Made by a program: the position numbers and the translations under genes. Positions 47,550 through 62,061 of a stretch of 64,000 bases of DNA are shown here, one piece after another. Position 1 is the first letter of the stretch. Every line of letters begins with the position of its first letter. The stretch is from NCBI GenBank assembly GCA_032207245.1, contig CM063502.1, forward strand, positions 44,055,691-44,119,690, given 5' to 3'. The stretch is from Pardosa pseudoannulata. Taxonomy: Eukaryota > Arthropoda > Arachnida > Araneae > Lycosidae. A model generated the notes under the pieces. The model was not told the DNA's origin, did not search any database, and saw only the letters and a program-made list of their open reading frames with translations.

Positions 47550-49390
47550 ATTATGGGTCTATTTCTAGCTCTACAGCTTCTGATTTTGATGTCTCTGTTT
47601 CGATTTCAGTTGAACGTATACAATTTTCCTCAGTTATTAAATGCATAATATTTACAGGCTCTAATTCGAATGATTGAATAGGTTTAGATTTTAAAGATTC
47701 AGAATTGTCCAGAAATTTTAAAATTGTTGAAAATGAAAGAATGAATTCTTGAAGGTTAATGCTTAAGCTTCTACTTTGATATTAGGTTAATGAGCTGCGC
47801 GTTTTATACTTGTTGAAAAGAAGGAATTTTGCATATGAGGTACAAAGAAATGTTATAGCTCAGTGGTGTATAACTGCATACAATTAATATGAATTTATCG
47901 TATGATTTTAGTAATTTTTAAAAATCTGTGACGGATAAAAGTAAGAACCAAATATAATCTTTTATGCCACGATGTTATAATGGGGTAATCATTACAAACA
48001 TGTTATACGTTGGAACAGTGGATGAACATTTTACAATACTTCGCAAAGGAAAAATTTGTTAACTTACAATAATAGAAGCTCAACTAATAGTTTTTTACTT
48101 AATTGTAACCTTTAAAGTATCCCCATTAATTGAAAAATATACTTGCAATGATAAATGTACATTAATGATCTTAGAAAATAATAAGCAGAAAAATATTAGA
48201 AATTCCAGTGAATGACAACTAAATCCCAGTGGGTAAACACAAAACTGACCAATGAATAACCACTGACGCCTAGTGAATTAACACAAAATTGACCAGTGAA
48301 TGAGAATTTTTATCGAGACACTGTTTAGGGAGGACAGTAACTTTCAATTTTGGTTAAAAATTTAAAATTTACCTACAGAAATATAACTCAAAAAATAAAA
48401 TACAGCAAATGAATATTTGAACATCCACTGGACTTTAACTAAATCCTTGATGTATTAATCTTATTCCTCTGTCCACATTTTTGAAAAAATTGCAGTGGAA
48501 GTTTTTGTTTAGTTTGAACGTTTAAATTTGCTAACACACTCGAAAATCCATAGTTAATAAATAAAGCTTCATTATTGTTACTTTGTAAGAAACTTCAGTT
48601 TAACTTTCTTTAGTATTTTAAAGGAAACTAAATGAGAAGCCCTAAACTTCATTTTATATAATAATGTTTTTCTGCTCGTAAATATATGATCAGTTAGACA
48701 AATTATAGCTAGAATTACTCATTACAATCTAAAAAATAAAAGTTGTTTCTATTTTTATATTGACTGTTATTTTTTAAGAGTTTAAGTTTAAAAGCATATT
48801 GTTCATTTACTTATCCGTCCACTCTATGCGTGAAATAATTATACTTGAACTATTAAGAAAGCAATTACTTTGAAAACTATGCATAAAGTTGTAGTAAAAC
48901 TATCATATGAACCTAAATAAATTAGTGTAATTTACAGGTGAAAAGATGAAAAGAAGATTGTTAGGATCGAGGGATTAAATGTGGTATACAAGTGTGAGTA
49001 ATCAAGATAAATAGTGACAGGGAATGACAAGGCATTCCTAATTGAAGTACATTTTTTGCTCTTTACGTTTATGTTCCAAGGAATTAATAATTGTTAAATT
49101 GAAACAATGATGTCCCAGATACCATATAGACAAATCTGGTAAAAGGAAAATTATTGGATGGAAGGCTTTAATGTGAACAATCCCAAACAAAAACGTGAGT
49201 TCCTCACATGCCTAAGAGTGTGATCTTGATATTGCGATAAAGATTTTAAAATACTGGAGATGTTACCCAATGACCATTTCACCCTGATGTCATCATGCGT
49301 ACAAAATCTAGTCAAGACCAATATTTAGTACTAAATGCTTGGCTTTAGGGAGCTAAAATTAGAGCTGTCAGCTGCAAAATGGCTTAAAAT
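47550..49390. other. Stretch without a recognised gene
   Basis: AT-rich; a small local repetition of GACCA(A/G)TGAAT-type text around 48210-48300, otherwise nothing recognised. Confidence 0.5.
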
Positions 49391-49493
49391 TTCAGGACAT
49401 ATAGTTTGCAGAATGATGAGCAGCCGTATGAAGTTTTACATATGGGAGACAAGAATTTGTTAAAGAGACAAAATACTTGAGCCTTGCATCTAC

Positions 49494-49632
49494 CTGATTT
49501 GAGGTACATATTATCTCTGATTCACATTCATGGATGGCAATGCCTGTCCATGCCTTGCGGATATCACAAACAACTTCCTTGACATCGAAGATATAAAGTG
49601 CATTTATCTGCCTAAGTCTTCTGGCTTCATTC
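49494..49632 (-). CDS. Candidate exon, product not recognised
   Basis: On the minus strand CATCTATTTTATAG precedes 139 bp that end AATCAG|GTAGAT, a good donor. One base plus 46 codons are open: NEARRLRQINALYIFDVKEV, VCDIRKAWTGIAIHECES, EIICTSNQ. The composition is balanced, with Trp, His and Cys, unlike the Ile/Asn/Lys-rich frames typical of this AT-rich DNA. The frame is in fact open for about 90 codons (49395-49664), so the edges could differ, or it could be a remnant of an unrecognised element. It ends in phase 0 whereas the exon at 38889 needs phase 1, so at least one more exon would be needed to link them. No family assigned. Confidence 0.3.
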
Positions 49633-49699
49633 CTATAAAATAGATGAAAAATAGATTCAGAAAACTAATTTTAGTTCACGAGCATACATTAAACTCCGT

Positions 49700-50873
49700 T
49701 TCAGAATTAAAGAAGATCTGTCAGTCCGGCGTGGAACTCTCTGAGAATAACCACATTGAAAGAACTGTTTGTTTAGCACACAAATAGCTCACAAGATGTC
49801 TAGTTAGTGGCGGTTGCTATAGTACCGAAACCTGTCCCTTTCAGATGGAGACTTATAACGTGAGAAATTGGCAGAATAAAAAGTTACGTTATGAGCATTC
49901 AGCAAGTCAAAGTGAATGCCTTTCTTTTGACTTCTGTCGAATATAGAGTGAATAAATCTTTCCACGGTAACAACAACAACAAAAATAATAATAAATAAAT
50001 TCGCGCAAGCTAACTCGGAAATCTTTTATAACTAATTGTTTTCGCTACTGCCTACAAATCTCTTATTCCAATCATAAATGTTAGTATTATCCTCATCAAA
50101 TTTTACTGTTTTCTTATCTGTAGCTCTTTTATAATCGTACACTGTTTCTTTTAATTTATTTTTACATTTAAAAAATTTTGCAAATGAAAAACATTTGAAT
50201 ATGAGTTTAGTTGTGTATGTGTGGATAGGTGTAATATATGGTTCTTTGAATAAAAAATAGGAGTAAATGATTACATCTCCACAGTGGTTAAGTATGAAAA
50301 AAAATAGAGTTTTGTAAATAATCTGAAATATATTTTGAAGCAATACTTCTATAATGTATTAACTTTACTTTTACGCATGTGTTTTCATTTAGGTGAATAA
50401 ATTTCATGACCATTTTGAAACTCAGATTTCGCCAAGTCGAATGTTGCTCAATTAACCCCTTGGTTCCTATATGTCGAAAAATACTAAGCAATCAAATCAA
50501 AATATAAAGTAATATCGCATCCATTATTGTTGTTATGATTTTTTAACTCTTTGTGCATATTTTTTTCATTATATCTGACATTCCTAGTTTATTCATTCAT
50601 TTACTTTTAACAGGTACATTTGTTTCATGTAATTTACTACTTTTCTTGTAACTTCTGAGCATAAGATGTCCTTAACTGTATCTCAACAATAGGTTTTATT
50701 TGAAAAAAAAATAGAAGACGTTTCAGAAGAATATAATAACTAGCAAACTGTAAACTTTGTATTTAGTTTGCAGAAATTGCTAGAAGTCAAATGTTTCTTT
50801 AAACGATTTCAGAATTCCCATTATCAAAAGAAAACTGCAAAGCAATCAAAATATGCATTTAAAATGTGACTGC

Positions 50874-50925
<52 letters not shown>

Positions 50926-53900
50926 GCATGTATATATGCATATTTACATTTATATAAATATTTGAAAAAACCCTATGACAAAAAAATTTAGTATTCTGTA
51001 CGATACAAAATCATTGATTAACAAGGGAAAATCCACGACAGCAAAAGAATTCTTTGAAAGAATAGTAAACGAAACTTCCATCAACCGTTGTTTGAAACGT
51101 CAAAAGCACAAAATGAAAAAACATGCATTAATATAGATGCAGTTTTAAAATTTTTAAAGCATGCATCTGAATTACATATTTCTTAAGCTTGTATTTCTTT
51201 CACCGTGTTGTTTTGGAAAACAAAATTTGTGAATCCTTTTTTTTTTGATAAAGATTATATCTTAGGTAAACTTTATGAGTAAGGAGTGCATAAGATATAC
51301 AGGGACCTTGTAAATAACTTTAAGAAAACACTGCCTTAGAATTACATTCTTGAAAATTACGGACATTTTCTTTGGTTTTTATCAGTGTTTGATATAGAAA
51401 CATTTCAATAAAAGTAATATAACTCGATAATTACAATGAATACAATGTATTAGGGTACACCTAGACTTATGAAATAGCAAAAATGAATGAGAAACAAGTA
51501 TTTTAAACAAGTATTTTAAGCAAAAGAATTTACAAATTAAATATTACTCAATTACATGAAAATGTAAAAAACATATTCTTCAGTTGTTTTCTGCTAATTC
51601 AGATTAACAGTAAGTTGCTCGAGCCCGTATCTTAAAAGACGAAAGTACGCACTGAGAACTATCTCTAAATTGACTGAAGCAGAAAATAGATGAATAACTC
51701 AGCTGTTAGTGTGTATCTACACCTAGAGTGGTACGATCTAAGGGTAATGATTTAAAAACTATTAAAAACTTATTCCTCTCGATTTCAAACATTTAATACT
51801 ATTCAGAATGGATAGACGGAAATAATACTGGAAGTTTCCTCCCGATGAATCATCGTTGTGATGAAGGTGGATGAATCAACAGCAATCGTGTGCTGGAAAT
51901 AGGATATGTAATACTGAGATATTTTGAAGCAAATCTGAAGTACATATGAATTGGCTAGACAGTTTTATGAGAATAACAGTATCGTGCATTATATATTTCA
52001 GTAAGAGGATATTGCTACAGGATCGTGGGTTGCTTCCCAATAGAAACATTAATAGTTTTTGTTATAAAATGAAGCTGGCAAAGCTACTACTACAAACGTC
52101 CTACTTGCTAGCAAGCCAGATAATCCTCATGACCTAACTTTTTCAAAATTTTAATTCAGTGAAATGATAAATTTGAGGTTATTCATTTACTAAAGTTTCT
52201 GGAGGAAATATAGGTAGCTTGAGAAAGACTCGAGAAAGAGCATCACACAAATCACGAAGAAACATTACAGATCGTTGACGTTCTATACTGAAGTGCATCT
52301 TGCTCTTTCTGCAGCGGAGTAAATATGTTGATCCATGGATCTCATTCTCCTATACTCTTAATTCTTTTTGCACGAGGTGTCTCATGTATAAATTGACAAA
52401 TAAAATTCACGTTCTACTATTTTCATATAACACCATCATTTCTTACATTATTTATTTTACCCTCATAAGACATGACAATTTTATAAAGCATTTATCATAT
52501 ATTCATGATTATTTTTTAGAACAATTCAGTCTTAGAAAGCTTTTTGCGTTGCCACATCTTTTCATATTAATATCTCTTTAATTATTTTTTGTTTTACTGC
52601 AGTGCTATTGAAGTTTAGTGATATACCAGGTGGTTTCTTCCTCGGAATGCTTTGACTAGATACATTACTTAGAAATATCATGCAGATTTAAATAGTTTAA
52701 TACTGTAAAAATTTAAACACTATTTAGTTGCATAATGAGCGTAAAATAATGTTTAAAATAATCAACATGCATAAAGAAAGGACTTTTAAAGTTTTTTTTT
52801 AATGTTTAGAAATTTATTAAGTTAATATCAGAAGAAAGTTAGCTATCAATTATTCAAGTATTAATCCTATAAGCAAACTTGTTCAGTCTTGTATGAAATC
52901 AGAATTTCTGAATTTGTGTTTTCATGAAAAAGATAATTATCTCCTGTAATTGAAGAAACCGAATAAAACTGATTTGTTTTATACTACGATTAATTTTTAT
53001 TGTAATTTTACGATTGATTTTATAAAAAGTCACGAAACAAAAATTGAAAATTCTTAATCTATGTGACAATTTATTGCAATAATAAGCCAAAATATCATAT
53101 GGTGGTGGTGTTAAACTTTTAGACTAAAAGCAATAACAATAAAATCCTCGAGAAAATATTACCGTTTTAATTTTTTTACACTAGGTAAGTTTTACAGTAG
53201 AATAAATTGTTAAAATTTTCGAAATTTATAACGAGTAGAAAATTTGGCTTAGACTATTTAGATCTAACAAAATTATTTACAATAATTGTACTCAATTTTA
53301 TACTTCTAACAAAATAAAGCAATTTAAAATTTTCTTCTCAATAATGTATTATTCACAAAATATTTTTTGACAAGCGTCTCTACCTATGATAGACAAAGTA
53401 TGTACTTAATAATACTCATGTGTGTTAAAACTTTCCTATTATCATTTTCTATGATTGTTAATAAGTCATAACTATTTTCTTATTCAGGTGCATGAATACT
53501 ATGCTAGAAAACGCTTTTTGTTTAGCTTTATTATATATTAGAGGCTGAAATAATTTTCTGAATACTTTCTATTAAAATGATAAAAACAAGGATACCATAG
53601 GATTATACTTAGATGAACTTAAGTTTAATTAGATGACTTTTAAAGACTTTTAAGTATGAATAAACCTTTTATTCTCAGCTCTTCCATCTGTTTATGGTAA
53701 GTAAGAAAACAAATAAAAGAAAAAAAAGAATTTGCTGAGTATATTCCTATTTATTGCTGAATGTTTGCTAGAGCGAATAAACAGTTCTACAACCTATGGA
53801 TAACATATGGTAACAGGATAAAAAGAAACATTCCAATCCAGATAACACCTTTGGGGTTCACTGAAAAGATTTTTGCTTCATAGAATAAAAAATTATTTCC

Positions 53901-55800
53901 ACAAAGCTTCCAGATTTAGGTTTAAATAACTACAAGCAGAATTTAAATTTGTGATATTTTAAAAGAGGAAGGTTATCAAGTACAAGCTTTATGATTATTA
54001 CACTTTTTACGTTGATAATTCTTAAATTATAACTTTAGCTTTAGAAGAAAGTAGCCCTAAAAGCCCTACGGTAATTATTCTCTTTTTTAAAAAACAACAA
54101 AACTTAAAATCTCCAAAATTTAAAATATAAAGTTTTTGATGTTTAAAAAATATACAAGAATATTCATAAATGAAGGAGCAATTCTTTCAGTTACGCTAAA
54201 ATTAAATCTACTAAATTATTCAAGAAATTCCTCATTAAAAGAGAATTTCAAAACAGTGCAGAACTTTTGTGTGAAGGAAATAAAATATTCTTGAAATCTT
54301 CCAAATCAAGTGAATAAAAGTTTCACTTTAAAATTACTGCTAACAAAATTTCAGGTTTTCAAAATTGTAACATAGTTATATATTGTATCTTACGACTTAT
54401 ATAAGCAAATGGTGTAAAAGAACCAAAAAACAAAGAAATGACTATTTTAACTACCCAAAAAAAATGTAGAATCAATTTTATGTATTTGCAACCTATTTTC
54501 ATGAAGTATTTAAAATTTACAGATATTCAGTGAAATGTTTTGAAAGATATAATTATAAATTATATACCCTAAGTCTTAGACTTCCATAGTATCTTTTAAA
54601 CTTATAATTTAAATGCAATTGGATTTTTCAAATATTTTTTAATAATTGTCTCTATAAACTGGTTACATGTGTTTCTTTGGTAGATGCGTTTATTTCTACG
54701 GAAGCCTTAAAACATAATATTCATATTTTTTTTTATTTTCTGGAAGCATTTTTTATTCAATTAAAGGTCAAAACTTGGAGAAAATTATATTTTCATTTCA
54801 TGGAAGGAATGAACACAAATCAAACTTATGAAAATTAATATTTTATTATTAATTCTTAGTTTGAACTAAGGTATGGTACCATGCAAAATATTTTTATATT
54901 CCTATTTAATTTAAAACATACTACGCAAATAAATCAAGAATTATCAACATGAGTTTTTCAAGATGGTGAACTCACCGAACCAAGACTCTGTTTTCACAGA
55001 ATGTGTAATGATTGGGTCGAACCTTACTCTTTGTCAAATAGATTTGCTTATTCACCTTTGACAATTTTTGATGAGATTAGGCAAAAAGATTGTAGATTAA
55101 TAGTAAGTTGAGAACCTCTAAACATATAAACTTTATTTAATCGGTTATTGCCCTCATTATGATGCTTTGTTAAATGGGTATGTAATATTATGAAAAATTC
55201 CGTCATATGACCATCACTATTTTTAAACTTAAGAATTCAAAGTTCAACAAAACCTTCTTATAATGATTTTTATAATTGAGACAAATCAGTAAAAGAAGGT
55301 CACTGTTCCGATTTCTGTACTACAGGAGGATACAGGATGAAATCTAAATTAGAAATTTAATAACTATCTTCAATTTGTCTACTATACATAACATCATACC
55401 TATCTACTGATACGAAATCCATGAGAAATTCAAATAGAAAACAGAAACAAGTTCTTTATATGAGGTTGATAAAATTATTAAAAAACTGAATAATGGTCCA
55501 GTTTGAGAATTATTATGGCGATATACAAAGTTAAGGTGATCGTTTACAATAAAATATGGTCAATGATGACCACTTGAGAAATTTGTAGCTCAACAGTAAT
55601 CGTAGGCAGATGGCAAGAGTTATTGTAAAGCAGATTCATAATAGTTATACCAGGTGTCATGACTTACAGAAGCCATTGAAGCTGCAAAGATGGGTGGATT
55701 AATTGCTCACACAGTATCTCGTTAATAAGCTCCTATCCTCGATCCATCTGCAGTGATTTCAAATAACACGGTAAAGTAACATAAAATGAAAGAAACTATA
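49700..55800. other. Long AT-rich stretch without a recognised gene
   Basis: Holds the TA array at 50876-50923 and otherwise unique-looking AT-rich sequence. Short frames at 50032-50491 (-), 51946-52137 (+) and 52300-52581 (+) lack recognisable domains or splice support. Confidence 0.5.
50876..50923. repeat. (TA)n microsatellite
   Basis: TA run of about 48 bp. Confidence 0.96.
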
Positions 55801-55874
55801 AAGCTGGTTGTAGTTGGAATCAGGATTGCTCAAAGAATTGCTCAAGATTGCTCATAATATTGTTAAGACTATGT

Positions 55875-55913
55875 ACCACAAAGAAAGTCATGAATTATGA
55901 CTTTCTTTGTGGT
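55875..55913. other. Perfect 17-bp hairpin with extended outer pairing
   Basis: ACCACAAAGAAAGTCAT (55875-55891) and its exact reverse complement (55897-55913) enclose the loop GAATT. TGTTAA (55861-55866) and TTAACA (55914-55919) can pair outside across an 8-base bulge. It directly follows a short triple repeat of ATTGCTCA (55825-55855). Confidence 0.9.
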
Positions 55914-56654
55914 TTAACAAAGTTCTCAAAAATTGTTTTGATATAATGGCAAAAATGAATAGTCATGAAAAAATACTTCAAACTTATTCTTTCAATTCAA
56001 CTCAACACATAAAAAGCAGAAGTCAGAAATTAAAAGCAATTGTGGTTAAATATAGAAATGAATAAAATAATGAAATAAAAAAATCCTCCGATATAGAGTT
56101 CTTCAAAGTCCGCTGATCAGCTTAACAGTTTTCTTTAATATCATAGTCCGTACTCAGCGAGTCTTGTCAAAACGTCATTCAATTCAGAAAATATCATAAC
56201 ATCCGTTCGAATTGCAGCGTACAGAGACAAAACAACTCGTTTTCAACTCGCGAAAAGATAGCTCATTTTCATAGCATCACGAGAACGGTCCCTAGTAAAA
56301 ACAACATCTCTTCCAATACGTCAAACCATTGTCATCAAATCGTTTTTACTTTATAAAGTATTAATCCTTTTCATCAAAACAGTATCTTTAATAGACTCTG
56401 CAATTGATTATACAACTTAAAAATCATAGCTAATGCATTTTCTCTCCTGCGAAGAGAGCTGTATTGGTTATGAGAATCGCTTCGACTACTCAAGGTTAAA
56501 ATTAGCATGCTTTTCCTCGCAAATCGAAAGTAGGTCAGTTATACCTCCACTCACACACTCATTGCTCCAATAGTTTTGGGTTGTAATTGAAGCTTCAGAA
56601 TGAAATTTTTTGATTGAGATGATTCGGTTTTTAATACGGAGTTTAAACTTAATT

Positions 56655-57300
<646 letters not shown>

Positions 57301-57534
57301 GGGAAAATATCTGCCCAACGACATCGTGCATCTCGTTTTTGTTTGGAAATTTCCTAAATTGTACGCCAGGGCCATGTAGAGTCATAATTGGTCAGGTCCA
57401 TTCTCTGAGGGCCTAAACTGTAGCCCCAGTGGCCAATTTAGGTTAGTGGTTAAAAAGAGGAATGCAAAATGATGCGGGAATTTTTAGCCCTTGATTTAAG
57501 TTTTGAAAACCCCTGAGAATTTTCCTTACACCCC

Positions 57535-57536
<2 letters not shown>

Positions 57537-57579
<43 letters not shown>

Positions 57580-57594
57580 CATACATACATACAA
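57537..57594. repeat. (TA)n(CATA)n compound microsatellite
   Basis: About 36 bp of TA followed by five CATA units. Confidence 0.96.
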
Positions 57595-57599
57595 TATGA

Positions 57600-59084
57600 A
57601 ACAATATAGACTTAAATGATCTGAGTTAATTGTTTATGCCCAATACACAGTATGTTGACTTAATATTTCTATATTTAATAAGAATATTCACTTGAGAGTC
57701 TTTTGATTTTTTTCTCATACTCACACAATTGACTGTTAAAAAGGAAAAAAACTTTCTTTTTCTCCTTAGGCGTTTTTATTATACGTCCACACTGGATAAA
57801 AGATGATTATCCAAATAAGTTTTTACTGTCTTTTCGATAAAAAATATTTTTATGGGTAGTACTAAGTTACTTTATTGTTGAATTTGATTTCTATTTGAGG
57901 TCAGTGCAAAAAATATAGTTCTATATTATTTCTAACAATTATGACATTCGAAATCAGTACTGGATCTGATTTTCTTCTCTTCAAGATTTATAAACTATGG
58001 ATAATGATAAAAAAATTGGTATGAGGATAATCGTGTAAGTCTTAAAAACTATTGTAATAAACAAATTTATTTCTGGTGGGTTCTATCTTATTTTTGTTGG
58101 ATATTTCCGTTTAATATAAAATAACTGTATGTGCGTTTAATATAAAAAATATGTTTTATTCTTTTTGTAAAAAGTATTATGAAATAAATTGCTACTGAAT
58201 CTAGTTTCCTTTTCTGCAAGAAGTAAAAATTTTGAACAATGTTTAATTGTCTGTGAATTTTATATTTTTTATGCCATCTTTATTAAAAAATAAATTTTCG
58301 AGAAAGCAGTATATTGAAAATGAAAAGAACCCTATAAATATTATCCCTTTATTGAAACAAAATATGAAGCTGTAGATACATTAGTCTAAATTTTAAATTA
58401 AAAACCTTCTATTTTATAGATTCAGTTATAAAATATCGAAGTACATTAATAATTCTTTCGCTTTTTCTATCTAAATAAAACAATAAATGTCTTATAAAAA
58501 AGCAAATTTTTTATAAATAGATCTGTCTGAAATATTATTTGACAGTTCTCTATTATTATACCTGATTTACAAAGCTTTCACGAGTGAAATTATTTTTAAA
58601 ATATAGTCTTGAAATAAGTTAGACCGACTAAGAAAGGCTTGAAAGAATACACTTTTTTAAAACTTTGTCATATTCAGTTAGAGAAATATTTTATTAAAAA
58701 TATACACTATAAAAAAGAAAAATGTCTTTAATATATTGAATGAATTTAGTCGTCGAGGGTAAAGTATTCTCCAAGGTTTAATTAGAAAGACTGAGAATGG
58801 AGAAAATTGAAAATATGCTTTTAGGATCCAAGGAATTGTTTCTGGTAGAGTTAATGGAAAAAATATGGCTTAAATGAAGTATCTTCCAAAGAAAATTATG
58901 TAAAGTAACTACCTAGACTCTAATGTTAGAATATCTTTCACTGTCTAAAAGATGCGAACACTCTTGATGAATAAAATTTCTTTAGAAAATAAGGAAAATG
59001 TATTTAATATTTTAGATCAACAAAGAGATGGTGTTATTCACATATACTTTAAATGTTACGTGAGATTTTAAATCAGTTTCTTTT

Positions 59085-59131
<47 letters not shown>

Positions 59132-59325
59132 TGCAAATTTTCTTTCAAATTCATGCTTAATCCTATCTCGATAAAAATTATACTTTAGAAGCTTATATAC
59201 ACTTTTCTCATTTAAAAGAATGTTTCTTAGAAATATATTTCACAATAGACCTTGCAAGGGACTATACATAAAAAATTCATTAATGTTTGCTCTTGTTTAT
59301 TTACTTTGCCACTTTAATAAAAGTA
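57600..59325. other. Stretch without a recognised gene
   Basis: AT-rich; contains a TA run at 59086-59128. Nothing else recognised. Confidence 0.55.
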
Positions 59326-59337
59326 GGGAATTCTACG

Positions 59338-60148
59338 CAGGGCTTCGAACCGTAATTTTTTTGTTCCGGTTTTCGTTCCGGTTCAACTAAAAAATTAATA
59401 ACGGTTCAGTTCCGGTTTTCGCTCCGCCAAAAATAACGGTTTTCGGTTCAGTTCCGGTTTTTGCTCCTCCAAAAATAACTGTTTTCGTTTCAGTTCCAAA
59501 TGAATAATTTCATTTTATGTATATTCTTATTTGTACTAAAAATATAATTCTATCATAAACAAAAAATGTAATTCTGTCAAAATTTAGAAGATTTTATTCT
59601 TTTTTTAATTGGTACACTATGTGAATTGATACAAACAGCAGGTACGATAAGAGCGGTGAGCATTGGCATTGTTATCCATTATCAAAATCGCATTTGACAA
59701 CTAGGTTCATGATTACCCACATTCGTCGTTTGACTCTCACATCGTGCACTTGGCCTTGCAATAATTATGTAAAAAATATATTATTTATTTAACATATGAA
59801 AATTGCCTCTAATTATTAATATATCTTCTAACGTGGTTTCACTGAGATTACTTTTGTTGTCTCGGAGAATAAATTTCAAACCTGAAAACGCTCTTTCAAC
59901 ACTAACTTGTGTAGCTGGAGCTGCCAAAACCACCATTGCAATCTTATACAAGTGCGGATATGTAATTATAAAGTTGACGTTAAATTAGAAAATATTGATA
60001 AGTTGGTAACAGTAACAAAATGACTGAAAGATATATCGAACCGAAATAAACCGATATTTTTTTCGGTTCAGTTCCGGTTTTCGTTCCGACCAAAATAACG
60101 GTTTTTTCCGGTTTTCGGTTTTCGGTTCAGTTCCGGTTCGAAGCCCTG
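59338..60148 (-). mobile_element. hAT element, internally deleted, 811 bp
   Basis: The left end CAGGGCTTCGAACCG and the right end's reverse complement CAGGGCTTCGAACCG match exactly over 15 bp. The 8-bp target duplication ATTCTACG is perfect (59330-59337 and 60149-60156). Subterminal regions on both sides contain repeated TTCGGTTCAGTTCCGG-type motifs, probable transposase-binding sites. Only the C-terminal part of a transposase remains inside. Confidence 0.96.
59781..59975 (-). pseudogene. hAT transposase C-terminal dimerisation fragment
   Basis: The minus-strand frame reads YPHLYKIAMVVLAAPATQ, VSVERAFSGLKFIL, RDNKSNLSETTLEDILIIRG and ends FHMLNK with a TAA at 59781. PATQxSxERAFS and the following NLxxxxLEDIL block are the conserved hAT C-terminal dimerisation region. 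The frame is intact over about 58 codons, but the BED finger and the catalytic DDE part are absent, lost in the internal deletion. It could dimerise with an intact partner if expressed; it cannot transpose. Located inside the TIR-bounded element and in the same orientation. Confidence 0.88.
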
Positions 60149-60156
60149 ATTCTACG

Positions 60157-62055
60157 TATTTAATTGATATAATCAAAAATAGCGAACTAACTATCTTCAC
60201 GTACTAAACATGAGATCTATTTAATTACAAGTGTTTCAATGAAAGACATCACTTACGAGTCATTTTGATTGAATCTTTATTGTCATTGAAGCTTATTTCG
60301 TATACGATTACGACTTATTTACCAAGAAAGTGCTTAGAAATTTAAGCTCGTCTAGTCTGTAGCCAAGGTTGCTTATACATATAAATACACGATAGCCATA
60401 AAATTTATATTTGAGATTGTTTTTGCTCTTAAATTGTGCTAGATTAAATTTTTGTTTCGGAATACTTTCCGATTATAATAAAATTTTATTTTATAAAAAT
60501 TCAATATTTATTTAATTGGTGCCATTAGTATAAAAATTAAAGAAAGCCTTTCTGACAATGTAATTTCTATGAAATTAAAACTACCTTTGAAATTTTAAGA
60601 TTGTCGTATACTCCAGAACTGGTATTTAAATGGGAAATTAATGGTTTTATGATAAAGTGGCATTTTTAGCCACTGCTTGAGTCATTAAAGTTATATAGGA
60701 GATATTTATTTTCTATCAGAACATTTTAAAACGACGGTTTTACAAATATGAAATAGAATATTTGTGGGATAAAGTAATTTCAAATAATATTTTATAACAG
60801 TTCAATACTTTAATGATGAATGGATTGGAAAAGATCAGGAAGTGATTGAACAAAGTATTGTAAGCTAAACTTCGATAATGGAAGTTTTAAAAAGGCTTTT
60901 CTTTGGTCATTATATATGAATATTTGAAAAAACATTATAATAAACCTATTGCTTCAATATATTACGAAGTATCTATTCCACATCGTTTAAGGATATTGCT
61001 AGAGCATTAATCTCAGATTTAGGAGAATCAATAATTTTAAAACTGTTTTTATAAGCAAGGATTTGTTGGATTTAATGTATTTGCCAGCTAAAACTTTTAT
61101 CAACGCTGACAAGGAATGGTGTTAATGCTTAGGTATTAGTATCGTATTAAAAGGAGCTTTTTCTAAGAATGCTGTTTGTTTGATAGAACTCAATGGGTAA
61201 AATTAAAAGGTCTCAGTGTTGGCTGAAATACTTTCAAAAATAGATGCTGACCTTTTCATGCTCAGAAATTTCATTTGAATTTTCATTTTAATGAATTACC
61301 AGGATGATTACCATTGATGTTTCAAAGTTTATTTGATTTCTTGTGATCCTACGTAAGCTAAAAACATTTTTGAAAAAAAAATAAAAGAGTAAAAAGGGTT
61401 TTAATTCTTCATAGCAGAACAGTCATGAAATCCTACCGACAAAGGTACTTTTTCTAGGACGTGAAATGGACTAGAGTGATCATAAAAGTGGTTCTTTTCT
61501 TTACACTTAAGTGACTGAAAGGCTTATCACACTAAAGATATTGCTCGTTCAGAAAAAAAACTTAGTCTTATCTCTAAAACAGCTATTCTTTTACAACAGA
61601 TCAATATCGATTTTAAAACCTCTATAAGATGAAATAACAGAACATTCTATCTAGGGTTTTAAAAAAATTCTTGTGTTTAGTATGGGTCACCATTCTCAAC
61701 GGAGCATTTTTTAAGAAGTAAAACAAAGAATTGAGTGAAAATTCGTTTCCAAGTGAAAAGATTTATTGCTTAATTTGTTTAAAAATAATCCTTCCACCAG
61801 ATAAAAAAAATCACTCGCTCATCTTTTTGGTAATTTCACAGAAGTTAATGAATATTTTTTTAATAATTCACAAAGAACATGAAGGAAGAATATGTTAAAA
61901 TTAAAAAAAAAAAAACATTAGTACATGCTCAAATTATTTCCAATATTCTTTGTTTATGAATTGTTGTTTCAGACATATGGTGCAGATACTCCAAAAATTA
62001 GAATACACCACAGGTAATAACCAGCATTACACTTTAGAATCAAAAGACAAATAGG
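60157..62055. other. Stretch without a recognised gene
   Basis: AT-rich sequence with no recognised domain or repeat. Confidence 0.55.
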
Positions 62056-62061
62056 AAAATA

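Noticed and set aside
55730..55745. Tiny exon around CTTTGCAG...GTAAGTCATG on the minus strand near 55670-55700
   Set aside because: Both splice motifs are good, but the 14-nt exon has no reading-frame or neighbour support.
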